A DNA stretch of 33,393 bases from Burkholderiales bacterium (GTDB lineage Bacteria; Pseudomonadota; Gammaproteobacteria; Burkholderiales; Burkholderiaceae_C). A program made the translations under genes and the position numbers. Each line of letters starts with the position of its first letter. Positions within the stretch are counted from its first letter, which is position 1. This document shows, in pieces, positions 1 to 8,415 of the stretch. The notes beneath the pieces were generated by a model that searched no databases, had not been told where the DNA came from, and worked only from the letters and a program-made list of their open reading frames with translations. The stretch lies in the NCBI GenBank assembly GCA_019510465.1, contig JAEKKH010000161.1, forward strand, positions 1-33,393. The letters run 5' to 3'.

Positions 1-26
1 AAAAAAAGGCGGCCTGCGGCCGCCTT
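1..26 (-). terminator. Rho-independent terminator of the GST gene
   Basis: On the minus strand a perfect 7-bp GC stem (GGCGGCC / GGCCGCC, positions 24-18 and 14-8) with a 3-base loop is followed by seven T (positions 7-1). It lies about 20 bases past the stop of the minus-strand GST gene. Two flanking A/T pairs extend the stem. Confidence 0.85.
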
Positions 27-45
27 GGTCGTGCGCGCGCGAGGC

Positions 46-663
46 TCAGGCCGCCGGCGGCGCCGTGTCGATGAAGCTCTGGCGCGCGGCCAGCTTGTCG
101 GCCAGGCGGGCGATGTTGGGGTAGTCCTGGCGCCACGGGTTCTCGGGGAACCGGAAGTCCAGGTAGGCGAGCGCGCAGCCGACGGCGATGTCGGCCAGCG
201 AGAAATGCGTGCCGACGCAGTACGCCTTGTCGCCCAGGCCCTGGCTCACGGATTTCAGCGCGGCCGTGATGCGCACCTGCTGGCGGTCGATCCAGGCCTG
301 GCAGCGCTGGGCCTCGGTGCGATGCGCCCAGACCGCCTCCATGCGCGCGGCCACGGACGCATCGAGGATGCCGTCGGCCAGCGCTTCCCAGGTGCGCACT
401 TCGACCCGCTCGCGGCCGGAGGCCGGGATCAGCTTGCCCACGGGCGACAGCGTGTCGACGTATTCGACGATGACGCGCGAGTCGAACACGGCCTCCGCGC
501 CCTCCATCACCAGCACGGGCACCTTGCCCAGCGGATTGGAGGCCAGGATGGCGTCGCTGCCCCAGACGTCCTCGAGCACGAAGTTGTAGTCGAGCTTCTT
601 CTCCGCCAGCACGATGCGCACCTTGCGAACGTAGGGGCTGGTGAGAGATCCGATGAGTTTCAT
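46..663 (-). CDS. Glutathione S-transferase family protein
   Basis: The protein has 205 residues, the usual length of a cytosolic GST. The N-terminal thioredoxin-like half (about 1-78) begins MKLIGSLTSPYVRKVRI, with the Ser-Pro-Tyr-x-Arg-Lys active-site region of bacterial GSTs. It contains the cis-proline segment GKVPVLV and the glutathione-contacting DSRVIVEYVD. The rest (about 85-205) is the all-helical C-terminal domain, with a typical FSLADIAVG segment. Proteins of this kind conjugate glutathione to electrophiles or use it as a cofactor, in the cytoplasm. The substrate cannot be read from sequence. The ATG at 663 is chosen because the thioredoxin fold starts there. There is no clear Shine-Dalgarno, but a TATAGAAT -10-like element lies about 28 bases upstream. 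The gene is monocistronic and closed by the terminator at 1-26. Confidence 0.9.
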   Translation of the reverse strand: MKLIGSLTSPYVRKVRIVLAEKKLDYNFVLEDVWGSDAILASNPLGKVPVLVMEGAEAVFDSRVIVEYVDTLSPVGKLIPASGRERVEVRTWEALADGILDASVAARMEAVWAHRTEAQRCQAWIDRQQVRITAALKSVSQGLGDKAYCVGTHFSLADIAVGCALAYLDFRFPENPWRQDYPNIARLADKLAARQSFIDTAPPAA

Positions 664-690
664 GTGGGCAACGAGTCAGGACTGGGTTTC

Positions 691-698
691 ATTCTATA
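691..698 (-). promoter_or_regulatory. Candidate -10 element for the GST gene
   Basis: The minus strand reads TATAGAAT here, about 28 bases before the GST ATG. That is a good position for a sigma-70 -10 box with a short leader. No convincing -35 hexamer is seen at 16-18 bases upstream, so the call rests on the -10 alone. The rest of the gap between GST and the Hsp70 gene (699-912) shows nothing recognisable. Confidence 0.35.
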
Positions 699-912
699 GA
701 AGCACCCCGTGAAAAACGGCACGCCGAAGGCCCACTTCCGGGGGTTTTGCGTTGGCCGCGGGGTCGGCGGGGGCGCACCAACACCGTGCCGCTGCCGTGG
801 CCATGCGGCCCCGCCGCGACGATGATGCAGCACATGGCAGGCCAGCGTGCGGCCAAGAATTGGGGGGCGCCTGTCTGCCGGGCGCAACACGACAGTGGGC
901 GGAACGGCCTGC

Positions 913-2238
913 CTAGGCGCCGAAATGCCGGCTCGCCTCCAGCCCGAGGCCGGTGGCGACGCTGGCGAAGCGGTCGCCGTGCACCGCCTGCGCGCCCGGG
1001 AAAGCGGCGGCCAGGCGCTCGGCCAGCAGGCGCAGGCCGGTCGAGCCGCCGGTGAAGTAGAGCGCGTCGATGGCGCCCGGCGGCACGCCGGCCAGGCGCG
1101 CGGTGTCGAGCGCGGCCTGCACGATGCGGTCGAGGTCGCCCTCGATCGCGGCGATGGCCTGGCCTTCGCTCACGTCGACGACCAGCTCGCGCTCGATCTC
1201 GAACAGGTCGACCTCGTGCGTGCCGCCTTGCGACACGGCGATCTTGGCATCCTCGGCCAGGCCGGCCAGCGCGTGGCCGAGCCGGTCGCGCAGCGTCGTC
1301 ATGAGCCGCGCGTGGTGGCGCGGGTTGGCGTAGTCGTCGCGCATCGCGGCGACCTCCATCACGCGCTGCGGGCGGTAGCAGGTGTTGATCAGGTGCCAGG
1401 TGGCGAGGTCGAAGTAGATGCGGCTGGGCACCTCCAGCGGCGCGCGCTCGCCGCGCTTGGGGCCGTAGGCGCCGTAGCCGAGCGCGGGCAGGATGCGGTC
1501 GAGCTCGAGGCGGCGGTCGAAGTCGGTGCCGGCGATGTGCACGCCGTGGCTGGCGAGGATGTCGTCGCGGCGGTCGGGCCGGCCGCGGCGCGCGGGGCCG
1601 ACGCGCACCACGGAGAAGTCGGACGTGCCACCGCCGATGTCGGCCACGATGACCGTCTGCTCGCGCGTGACCTGTTCCTCGTAGTGGAACGCCGCCGCGA
1701 TCGGCTCGTACTGGAAGCGCACCTCCGTGAAGCCGACCGTGCGCGCGGCGGCCTCCAGCGCGGCCTGGGCGGCGGCGTCGCGCGCCGGGTCGTCGTCGAC
1801 GAAGAACACCGGGCGGCCCAGGACGACGCGCTCGATCTCGCGCCCGGCGTGCACGCTCGCGGCGCGCCGCAGGTGCAGCAGGTAGCTGGCGATGACGTCG
1901 CCGAAGGCGACCGAACGACCGGCGCCGATGTCGGTGTGCTGTTCCATCAGCGCCGATCCGAGCACGCTCTTCATCGAGCGCATCAGGCGGCCGTCGGTGC
2001 CGTCGACGTAGGCGGCGATCGCCGCGCGGCCGTAGAGCTTGGGCAGCGCATGCAGGTCCTTGCCCTCGGCGATGTAGAACACCGCGGTGGGCATCGTGCG
2101 CCCGCGTTCGCCGTGCTGCGGCTCCAGCGGCACGAGCTCCATGCCGGCGGCCACGGGCACGGCCACGGCCGAGTTGGAGGTGCCGAAGTCGATGGCGCAG
2201 TAGTCGCGCGCGTCGGCGGAGAGGGAGGCGGCCGGCAT
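913..2238 (-). CDS. yegD: Hsp70-family chaperone-like ATPase (YegD type)
   Basis: The 441-residue protein is an actin-fold ATPase of the Hsp70 superfamily. The first phosphate loop is AIDFGTSNSAVAV (about 15-27), EPIAAAFHYE (about 178-187) matches the Hsp70 EPxAAA segment, and the second phosphate loop is ADIGGGTSDFSVV (about 199-211). Near the C terminus LYFTGGSTGL matches the adenosine motif. The length matches E. coli YegD (about 450). As in that family there is no separate substrate-binding domain and no DnaK-like linker, so the client and role are unknown. The start is the ATG at 2238, just before the phosphate-binding strand. The open frame runs much further upstream, but only as antisense of purB. 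A good sigma-70-like promoter lies at 2273-2301. The gene is divergent from purB and appears monocistronic. Confidence 0.88.
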   Translation of the reverse strand: MPAASLSADARDYCAIDFGTSNSAVAVPVAAGMELVPLEPQHGERGRTMPTAVFYIAEGKDLHALPKLYGRAAIAAYVDGTDGRLMRSMKSVLGSALMEQHTDIGAGRSVAFGDVIASYLLHLRRAASVHAGREIERVVLGRPVFFVDDDPARDAAAQAALEAAARTVGFTEVRFQYEPIAAAFHYEEQVTREQTVIVADIGGGTSDFSVVRVGPARRGRPDRRDDILASHGVHIAGTDFDRRLELDRILPALGYGAYGPKRGERAPLEVPSRIYFDLATWHLINTCYRPQRVMEVAAMRDDYANPRHHARLMTTLRDRLGHALAGLAEDAKIAVSQGGTHEVDLFEIERELVVDVSEGQAIAAIEGDLDRIVQAALDTARLAGVPPGAIDALYFTGGSTGLRLLAERLAAAFPGAQAVHGDRFASVATGLGLEASRHFGA

Positions 2239-2272
2239 CGGGAAGAGGGTCGGGGAAGCGAAAAGGGGCGTG

Positions 2273-2301
2273 ATTGTGCGAGGCGCGCCGGGGCTCGTCA
2301 A
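2273..2301 (-). promoter_or_regulatory. Sigma-70-type promoter of the YegD-like gene
   Basis: On the minus strand TTGACG (2301-2296) is followed by a 17-base spacer and CACAAT (2278-2273). This matches five of six -35 bases and four of six -10 bases at ideal spacing. The predicted start is near 2266, giving a leader of about 28 bases to the ATG at 2238. Confidence 0.6.
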
Positions 2302-2393
2302 TGCCGGGCGCGGAACGCCTGGACCGCCCGGTCGGCCCGGGGAAATGGGGGCCGGACTCCGGGTTGCCCCTAGCCCGGGAGCGCCCTGGCCCG

Positions 2394-2399
2394 TAAAAT
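2394..2399 (+). promoter_or_regulatory. Candidate -10 element for purB
   Basis: TAAAAT (5 of 6 against TATAAT) stands out in a very GC-rich region about 85 bases before the purB ATG. A weak -35 candidate, TAGCCC at 2371-2376, sits 17 bases upstream. The assignment is tentative. Confidence 0.35.
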
Positions 2400-2484
2400 C
2401 AACAGGTTTTGCGATCCGGTGGGTGCCTCCACGCCCGTCGCTCGCCCCATCCTCCGACGCGACGCCGTCCACGCGAGCCCTTCC

Positions 2485-3858
2485 ATGCCCCATTCCGCCC
2501 TCACCGCCCTGTCGCCGCTCGACGGCCGATACGCCCCCAAGCTGGCCGCGCTGCGCCCGCTGCTGTCCGAGTACGGCCTGATGCATCGCCGCGTGCAGGT
2601 CGAGGTGGAATGGCTCATCGCGCTGTCGGAAGCCGGCTTCGCCGAGTTCCCGGTGCTGCCGGAATCGGCCAAGGGACTGCTGCGCTCGCTGGTGGTGCGC
2701 TTCTCCGAGGCCGACGCCCAGGCGATCAAGGACATCGAGAAGGAGACGAACCACGACGTCAAGGCCGTCGAGTACTGGCTGCGCCAGCGTATCGGCCACG
2801 TGCCCGAGCTGGCCGACAAGCTGGAGTTCATCCACTTCGCGTGCACCAGCGAGGACATCAACAACACCAGCCACGCCCTGATGCTGAAATCCGCGCGCGA
2901 GCAGGTGGTGCTGCCGGCGGTCGACGGCATCCTCGCGCGCATGCAGGCCATGGCGCAGCGCTTCGCCGCGGTGCCGATGCTCGCGCGCACGCACGGCCAG
3001 ACGGCCAGCCCCACCACCGTGGGCAAGGAAGTGGCCAACGTGCTCGCGCGCCTGACGCACGCCCGCGCGCGCATCGCCGACGTGGTGCTGCTGGCCAAGA
3101 TGAACGGCGCCGTGGGCAACTACAACGCGCATGTGTCGGCCTATCCGTCCACCGACTGGGAAGAGTTCGCGCGCAAGGTCGTCGAGGAGCGCCTGGGCCT
3201 GAAGCAGAACGCGTACACGATCCAGATCGAGCCGCACGACTACATGGCCGAGCTGTTCGACGCCGTCGTGCGCCTGAACACGATCCTCGTCGACTGGTCG
3301 CGCGACGTCTGGGGCTACGTCAGCCTCGGCTACTTCAAGCAGAAGACGCGGCCGGGCGAGGTCGGCTCGTCGACGATGCCGCACAAGGTCAACCCGATCG
3401 ACTTCGAGAACGCCGAAGGCAATCTCGGCATGGCCAACGCGTTGCTGACGCACATGTCGCAGAAGCTGCCCATCAGCCGCTGGCAGCGCGACCTCACCGA
3501 TTCGACGGTGCTGCGCAACATGGGCGTGGCCATCGGCTACTCGGTGCTGGCCTACGACAGCCTCACGCGCGGCCTCGACAAGCTCGAGCTGAACGAGGCG
3601 CGCCTGGCCGAGGACCTCGACGGCGCCTGGGAAGTGCTCGCCGAGCCCATCCAGACGGTGATGCGCCGCCACGGCCTGCCCGACCCGTACGACCAGCTCA
3701 AGAAGTTCACGCGCGGCCAGCCGATGACGCGCGAGCTGATCCAGGGCTTCGTCGCGGCGCTGGAGCTGCCGCAGGAAGACAAGGCCCGGCTGCTCGCGAT
3801 GACGCCGGGCAGCTACACCGGCATCGGCGCCCAGCTCGCGGCCAAGATCAAGTTGTGA
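2485..3858 (+). CDS. purB: Adenylosuccinate lyase
   Basis: This 457-residue enzyme of the fumarase/aspartase superfamily acts twice in purine synthesis: it splits SAICAR to AICAR and adenylosuccinate to AMP, each time releasing fumarate. E. coli PurB has 456 residues and aligns from the start ([16 protein letters not shown]). The superfamily signature [20 protein letters not shown] is present at about residues 292-311. [12 protein letters not shown] and [16 protein letters not shown] carry the expected substrate-binding and histidine regions. A GTG 66 bases upstream is in frame, but the homologous N terminus begins at the ATG at 2485. No strong Shine-Dalgarno is seen. The gene is followed by a strong terminator, so it is probably transcribed separately from pyrF. 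Confidence 0.97.
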   Translation: MPHSALTALSPLDGRYAPKLAALRPLLSEYGLMHRRVQVEVEWLIALSEAGFAEFPVLPESAKGLLRSLVVRFSEADAQAIKDIEKETNHDVKAVEYWLRQRIGHVPELADKLEFIHFACTSEDINNTSHALMLKSAREQVVLPAVDGILARMQAMAQRFAAVPMLARTHGQTASPTTVGKEVANVLARLTHARARIADVVLLAKMNGAVGNYNAHVSAYPSTDWEEFARKVVEERLGLKQNAYTIQIEPHDYMAELFDAVVRLNTILVDWSRDVWGYVSLGYFKQKTRPGEVGSSTMPHKVNPIDFENAEGNLGMANALLTHMSQKLPISRWQRDLTDSTVLRNMGVAIGYSVLAYDSLTRGLDKLELNEARLAEDLDGAWEVLAEPIQTVMRRHGLPDPYDQLKKFTRGQPMTRELIQGFVAALELPQEDKARLLAMTPGSYTGIGAQLAAKIKL

Positions 3859-3860
3859 AG

Positions 3861-3884
3861 ACGCGGCCTCCGGGCCGCGTTTTT
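3861..3884 (+). terminator. Rho-independent terminator after purB
   Basis: A perfect 8-bp stem (ACGCGGCC 3861-3868, GGCCGCGT 3873-3880) with a TCCG tetraloop is followed by a run of T to 3884. It begins two bases after the purB stop codon. Confidence 0.88.
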
Positions 3885-3920
3885 CCATCCGCCCCACAAC
3901 ATCAACGAAGGACACCGACG

Positions 3921-4745
3921 ATGCGATTCACCGACACCCTGCAAGCCGCCTCGCTGCGCAACGACTCCGCGCTGTGCGTGGGGCTCGATCCCGAGCCGGC
4001 GAAGTTCCCCGGCGCGTGGAAGGGCGACGCCGGCAAGGTGTTCGATTTCTGCGCGCGCATCGTCGACGCCACCCGGGACGTGGTCTGCGCCTACAAGCCG
4101 CAGATCGCCTACTTCGCCGCGCAGCGCGCGGAAGACCAGCTCGAGGAGCTGATGGCCTACATCCGCCGCGTCGCGCCCGGCGTGCCGGTCATCCTCGACG
4201 CCAAGCGCGGCGACATCGGCGCCACCGCGGAGCAATACGCCCGCGAGGCCTTCGTGCGCTACCAGGCCGACGCCGTGACGCTGTCCCCGTTCATGGGCTT
4301 CGATTCGATCGAGCCGTACATGAAGCACGACGGCAAGGGCCTGATCCTGCTGTGCCGCACCTCCAACCCGGGCGGCTCCGACCTGCAGGCGCAGGTACTG
4401 GCCAGCGGCGACAAGCTGTTCGAGCACATCGCGCGGCTGGCCGCCGGTCCGTGGAACCGGAACGGCCAGCTGGCGCTGGTGGTGGGCGCCACGTTCCCGG
4501 CCGAGCTGGCACGGGTGCGCGAGCTGGCCCCGACGCTGCCGCTGCTGATCCCGGGCATCGGCGCGCAGGGCGGCGACATCGACGCCACGGTCAAGGCCGG
4601 CTGGCGCGCCGACGGCCCCATCATCGTCAGCTCCTCGCGCGCGATCCTGTACGCGGGCAACGGCGACGACTTCGCCACGGCCGCGCGCCAGGCGGCGCTG
4701 GCCACCCGCTCGGCGCTGAACGCGGCCATCGCGGCGGCGCAGTAG
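3921..4745 (+). CDS. pyrF: Orotidine 5'-phosphate decarboxylase, type 2
   Basis: The 274-residue enzyme decarboxylates OMP to UMP, the last step of de novo pyrimidine synthesis. The catalytic lysine motif DAKRGDIG lies at about 93-100, the substrate-binding GLDP at 21-24, and a further conserved lysine in AYKPQ at about 57-61. The C-terminal PGIGAQGGD contains the phosphate-binding region. The length and the DAKRGDIG form are those of the longer 'type 2' subfamily found in many proteobacteria and actinobacteria, not of the E. coli 245-residue form. The ATG at 3921 has a good GAAGGA Shine-Dalgarno (3907-3912) 8 bases upstream. It follows the purB terminator and is followed by the repeat cluster at 4749-4917. 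Confidence 0.96.
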   Translation: MRFTDTLQAASLRNDSALCVGLDPEPAKFPGAWKGDAGKVFDFCARIVDATRDVVCAYKPQIAYFAAQRAEDQLEELMAYIRRVAPGVPVILDAKRGDIGATAEQYAREAFVRYQADAVTLSPFMGFDSIEPYMKHDGKGLILLCRTSNPGGSDLQAQVLASGDKLFEHIARLAAGPWNRNGQLALVVGATFPAELARVRELAPTLPLLIPGIGAQGGDIDATVKAGWRADGPIIVSSSRAILYAGNGDDFATAARQAALATRSALNAAIAAAQ

Positions 4746-4748
4746 GGC

Positions 4749-4917
4749 GGGGTCAGCCGGAGCCCAAGCGCCCGATCCGGGGTCAGGTCTTGAACGTTGC
4801 GGGGTCAGGTCTTGAACGTTGCGCGACGATGCCTTGGTTGAACGTCGTCATCGAGCCGCGCAACGTTCAAGACCTGACCCCCTTTGCGGAGCCGCGCAAC
4901 GTTCAAGACCTGACCCC
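4749..4917. repeat. Cluster of short direct and inverted repeats (REP-like)
   Basis: Four exact copies of a 22-bp unit that begins GGGGTCAGGTC and ends TTGAACGTTGC are present. Two are direct and abutting on plus (4779-4800, 4801-4822). Two are inverted (4860-4881, 4896-4917), 36 bases apart and both preceded by GAGCCGC. The inner pair forms perfect 25-bp arms (4801-4825 and 4857-4881) around a 31-base centre. Partial copies occur at 4749-4756 (GGGGTCAG) and 4838-4847 (TTGAACGTCG). The right end runs into a short T tract, so a transcript from pyrF could terminate here. I recall similar motifs next to transposase genes in proteobacteria, but no transposase is present. Of the 342-base gap between pyrF and the kinase, 4918-5087 shows only a small palindrome at 5008-5023 (ACTCGA-GAAT-TCGAGT). 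Confidence 0.9.
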
Positions 4918-5087
4918 TTTTCGTGGGCCGTTGCGTGCGAGAACGGCCGTTCCCGGCCAGCCGCTGAACGGGTGTTCTGTGGTCATGTCGAGCCCGGATA
5001 CGGTGCAACTCGAGAATTCGAGTCAAACTAGGGCCTTGGGGGGCGAGCCGAGCACGGGTCGCCAAGGGCCAATAAGAAGAGCACCCG

Positions 5088-8000
5088 ATGGCTGATGCAC
5101 CGCCGAACAAGGAGGCCAGGCACCGCCTGCGCCAGTTGCTGACGCGCCACCTGCTGGCCGCGACGGCGGCGGTCGCGCTCGCGTCCGCGCTGATGTTCCT
5201 CGGCTTCGGCCATCCCCTGGACTGGGTGGCGCGGCTGGCGCTGACCACCGCCTTCCTGGCGCTCTGCGGCGTCGCCTTCGGATTGCGGCGCGATGCCGGC
5301 ACCAGCGTCCAGGCGCGCGCGCTGCCGTTCGTCATCGGCGCGGCGATCGGGCTGTCGGGCGTGGCGGCGGCGGCGGCCGGCGAAGGGCTGATGTCCCCGG
5401 CGCTGGCCATCGTCGGCGTGCTGCTGTGCCTGTTCACCGTCGTCGCCGGGCTGCGCTCGGGCGTGCTCGCCGCCGCGATCGGGGCCGGCATGCTGGTGCT
5501 CCTGGCCGGCGCGATGGCCTTCGACTGGCTCGCGCCGGCCGGCCTCTCCCTGGCCGGCTCGCCGTTGCATCTCGTGCGGCCGCTGCTGACGCATGCGCTG
5601 GTGCTGGGCATCGCCCTGGCCGGCGGCGAACTGCTGGGGCGTACGCTGGACCGCACGCTGCGCAGCGCCGACGAGCGCGAGCGCCGCTTCCTGGGCCTGC
5701 TGGCCGTGGCCGCCGACGCCTACTGGGAGATGGACGGCAACGGCCGCCTCATCCGCTTCAGCGCGAAGGAGGAGCTGCGCAACTTCGTCGGCCTGCGCCG
5801 GCACGGCGTGGACGCCGGCATGGGCAAGCTGCTGTGGGAGACGCGCGGCGTGATGTTCGAGGCGCAGGTGCTGGACGCGTTCCGCTCGGAGCTCGCGGCG
5901 CGCCTGCCGATGCGTGACGTGCCGCTGCGCTGGGCCGACACGGCCGGTCGTGTCCGCCACTTCACGCTCAGCGCCGAACCGCGCACCAGCGAAGCCGGCA
6001 AGTTCGCGGGCTACTGGGGCGTGCTGCGCGACATCACGCAGGACGTGAAGGCGCGCCTGGCGCTCTGGTCGACGGAGACGCGCTACCAGGACCTGTTTCG
6101 CCGCATCCCCACGGCGCTGGTGCTGCATCGCGAGGGGCGGCTGCTCGATGCGAACCCCGCCGGCGTCACGCTGTTCGGCTTCGCCGACCTGCGCGCACTG
6201 CTGGGGCAGGACCTGGTGCCCTTCTTCGAGGCAGGCCCGTCGCGCGAGCGCGCGGCCGAGCACATGCAGCGCCTGGAGGGGCTGGCCGCCGGCGAGGGCC
6301 TGCCCGAGGCCGAGTTCACGCTGATGCCCGGCACCGACCGGCGCCTGACGGTGCGCGTCAGCAGCGTGCGCGTGGACGTCGACGGCGAGGCCGCGACGCT
6401 GTCCATCATCACCGACGACACCGAGCGCCGCGCCGCGGAAGATCTCGTGCGCCGCAGCGAGACGCTGCTGTCGCACCTCGTGTCCACCAGCCCCGACTGG
6501 ATCACGCTGACCGAATTCGCGAGCGGCCGCTACGCGATGGTCAACCCGACCTTCCTCGCGACGACGGGCTACCGCGCCGAGGAAGTCGTCGGCCGCACGC
6601 CCAGCGAGCTCGGGCTGTGGGCCGACGCCACGCAGCGCGACCGCATCCACCGCATGCTCGACCAGCACGAGAGCGTGCAGAACTTCCCCGCCACGATGAC
6701 CACGCGCGACCGGCGGCGCGTGTCGATGCTGGTGTCGGCCGCGCGCTTCACGATCGACGGCGTCGACTACCAGATGACCAGCGCGCGCGACGTCACGGCC
6801 AGCGAGCAGGCGCGGCGCGAGCGCGAGGCCATCCTGGAGAACGCGCTGGTGGGCATCTCCTTCACGCGCGACGGCCGCATCGCGATGACCAACGCGCGTT
6901 TCGACGAGATGTTCGGCTGGCCGCGCGGCGCGCTGCAGGACCAGCAGCAGAGCGTGCTGTGGCCGTCGGATGCGTCGCACGACGCGATGAACCAGGACGT
7001 CGGCCCGGCGCTGTCGCGCGGCGAGCAGGTGGACATCGAGATGCCGATGAAGCGCCGCGACGGCACGACCTTCACGGGCCGCCTGCTGGCCAAGGCGCTG
7101 GATCCGGCCCAGCCGGCCAGCGGCACGATCTGGCTGGCCGAGGACGTCACCGAGCGGCGCGGCGTCGAGAAGGCGCTGGCCCGCGCGCGCGACGAGGCCG
7201 AGGCCGCCAACCGCGCCAAGAGTGCCTTCCTCGCCAACACCAGCCACGAGATCCGCACGCCGCTCAACGCGCTCGTCGGCCTGGCGCAGCTCGCGCGCAC
7301 GCCCGAGGTCGACGACCGCCGGCGGCTGCAGTACATCGAGCAGATCTGCGAATCGGCCGATACCCTGTCGGGCATCCTGTCGGACATCCTCGACCTGTCC
7401 AAGATCGAGGCCGGCAAGCTCATCGTCGACCGCGTGGCGTTCGACCTGCGCGGCCTCATCGCCACGCTCAGGCAGGCCTACGGTGCGCTGGCCGACACCA
7501 AGGGCCTGAGGCTGCACGTCAACGTCGACGACGCCGTGCCGCAGCATGTGCTAGGCGATCCGATGCGGCTGCGGCAGGTGCTCACCAACTACCTCACCAA
7601 CGCGCTGAAGTTCACCACCGCCGGCAGCATCCTGCTCAACGTGCGGTGCGGCCCGGGCTACCAGCTGCGCTTCGAGGTGGTCGACACCGGCGCGGGCATG
7701 GACGCCCCGGCGCTGGCGCGCCTGTTCAAGCCGTTCAGCCAGGTCGACAACTCGCTCACGCGCAAGGTCGGCGGCACCGGCCTGGGCCTGTCGATCTGCA
7801 GCCAGCTCGCGCGGTTGATGGACGGCACGGTGGGCGTCAGCAGCGAGCCGGACAAGGGCAGCGTGTTCTGGGTCGACCTGCCGCTGCCACCCGTCACCGC
7901 GCGGCAGGTCGAGGACCGCGAGAGCACCTCGGGCCTGGACGCGCTGCAAGGCACGCGCGTGCTGATGGTGGAGGACAACCCGGTCAACATGATGATCGCC

Positions 8001-8351
8001 GTGGCGCTGTTGGAGCGCTGGGGCGCGATCGTCGACCAGGCCAGCGACGGCCCCGGCGCGCTGCAGGCGGTCGACCACGCGGCCCAGTCCGGCAATCCGT
8101 TCGACATCGTGCTGATGGACGTGCAGATGCCCGGCATGAGCGGCCACGAGGTCACGCGCCGCCTGCGCCAGCGCCACGATCGCAACGCGCTGCCCATCGT
8201 GGCGCTGACGGCCGCGGCGCTCGTCTCCGAACGCGAGGACGCGATGGCCGCCGGCATGAACGACTTCCTCACCAAGCCCATCGATGCCGACCGCCTGCGC
8301 CAGACGCTGTGCAACGTGCTGGTGGAAGCCGAGGCGAACACGGCGCGTTGA
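5088..8351 (+). CDS. Hybrid sensor histidine kinase with four PAS domains
   Basis: The 1087-residue membrane protein has an N-terminal block of hydrophobic helices (about 15-195, five or six spans). Four PAS-like domains follow (about 203-322, 330-445, 456-575, 577-695), the first starting VAADAYWEMDGNGR. The HisKA domain carries SHEIRTPLNALVG with His720. The HATPase domain has the N box LTNYLTNALKFT, G1 DTGAGMD and G2 GGTGLGLSI. A C-terminal receiver domain (about 957-1080) has the acidic pocket VEDN, phospho-acceptor Asp1011 in LMDVQMPG and the conserved Lys in LTKPID. It should autophosphorylate and pass phosphate to its own receiver, and then to an unseen Hpt or regulator. No heme or flavin PAS signature is clear, so the signal is unknown. 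No output gene is adjacent. An AAGAAGA precedes the ATG by 7-8 bases. Confidence 0.95.
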   Translation: MADAPPNKEARHRLRQLLTRHLLAATAAVALASALMFLGFGHPLDWVARLALTTAFLALCGVAFGLRRDAGTSVQARALPFVIGAAIGLSGVAAAAAGEGLMSPALAIVGVLLCLFTVVAGLRSGVLAAAIGAGMLVLLAGAMAFDWLAPAGLSLAGSPLHLVRPLLTHALVLGIALAGGELLGRTLDRTLRSADERERRFLGLLAVAADAYWEMDGNGRLIRFSAKEELRNFVGLRRHGVDAGMGKLLWETRGVMFEAQVLDAFRSELAARLPMRDVPLRWADTAGRVRHFTLSAEPRTSEAGKFAGYWGVLRDITQDVKARLALWSTETRYQDLFRRIPTALVLHREGRLLDANPAGVTLFGFADLRALLGQDLVPFFEAGPSRERAAEHMQRLEGLAAGEGLPEAEFTLMPGTDRRLTVRVSSVRVDVDGEAATLSIITDDTERRAAEDLVRRSETLLSHLVSTSPDWITLTEFASGRYAMVNPTFLATTGYRAEEVVGRTPSELGLWADATQRDRIHRMLDQHESVQNFPATMTTRDRRRVSMLVSAARFTIDGVDYQMTSARDVTASEQARREREAILENALVGISFTRDGRIAMTNARFDEMFGWPRGALQDQQQSVLWPSDASHDAMNQDVGPALSRGEQVDIEMPMKRRDGTTFTGRLLAKALDPAQPASGTIWLAEDVTERRGVEKALARARDEAEAANRAKSAFLANTSHEIRTPLNALVGLAQLARTPEVDDRRRLQYIEQICESADTLSGILSDILDLSKIEAGKLIVDRVAFDLRGLIATLRQAYGALADTKGLRLHVNVDDAVPQHVLGDPMRLRQVLTNYLTNALKFTTAGSILLNVRCGPGYQLRFEVVDTGAGMDAPALARLFKPFSQVDNSLTRKVGGTGLGLSICSQLARLMDGTVGVSSEPDKGSVFWVDLPLPPVTARQVEDRESTSGLDALQGTRVLMVEDNPVNMMIAVALLERWGAIVDQASDGPGALQAVDHAAQSGNPFDIVLMDVQMPGMSGHEVTRRLRQRHDRNALPIVALTAAALVSEREDAMAAGMNDFLTKPIDADRLRQTLCNVLVEAEANTAR

Positions 8352-8402
8352 GTCTTCGCCGGCTCCCGTGCGCGCGCCGAAGTCCCGCTGCCGCACGGCC
8401 CG

Positions 8403-8408
8403 TAAACT
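8403..8408 (+). promoter_or_regulatory. Candidate -10 element close to the start codon of the oxidoreductase
   Basis: TAAACT ends 7 bases before the ATG at 8416. If it is used, the mRNA would start at or next to the initiation codon. No -35 hexamer is obvious. The same arrangement recurs before four other genes in the window. Confidence 0.35.
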
Positions 8409-8415
8409 CCGGCGC

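Noticed and set aside
847-2373. 508-codon plus-strand open frame across the Hsp70 gene
   Set aside because: It is the mirror of a real gene in GC-rich DNA; it has no motifs and the opposite strand has intact ATPase signatures.
2239-3915. About 560 open codons on the minus strand upstream of the YegD-like start, antisense to purB
   Set aside because: The translation is low-complexity and rich in Arg, Ala, His and Gly with no domain, as expected opposite a high-GC coding frame. PurB on plus is unmistakable.
4779-4917. CRISPR array
   Set aside because: Units occur in both orientations, two abut without a spacer, and no cas gene is present.
5008-5023. Palindrome ACTCGAGAATTCGAGT containing XhoI and EcoRI sites, possibly vector or linker sequence
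   Set aside because: The flanks continue natural-looking sequence, no other vector features are present, and a 6-bp stem can arise by chance.
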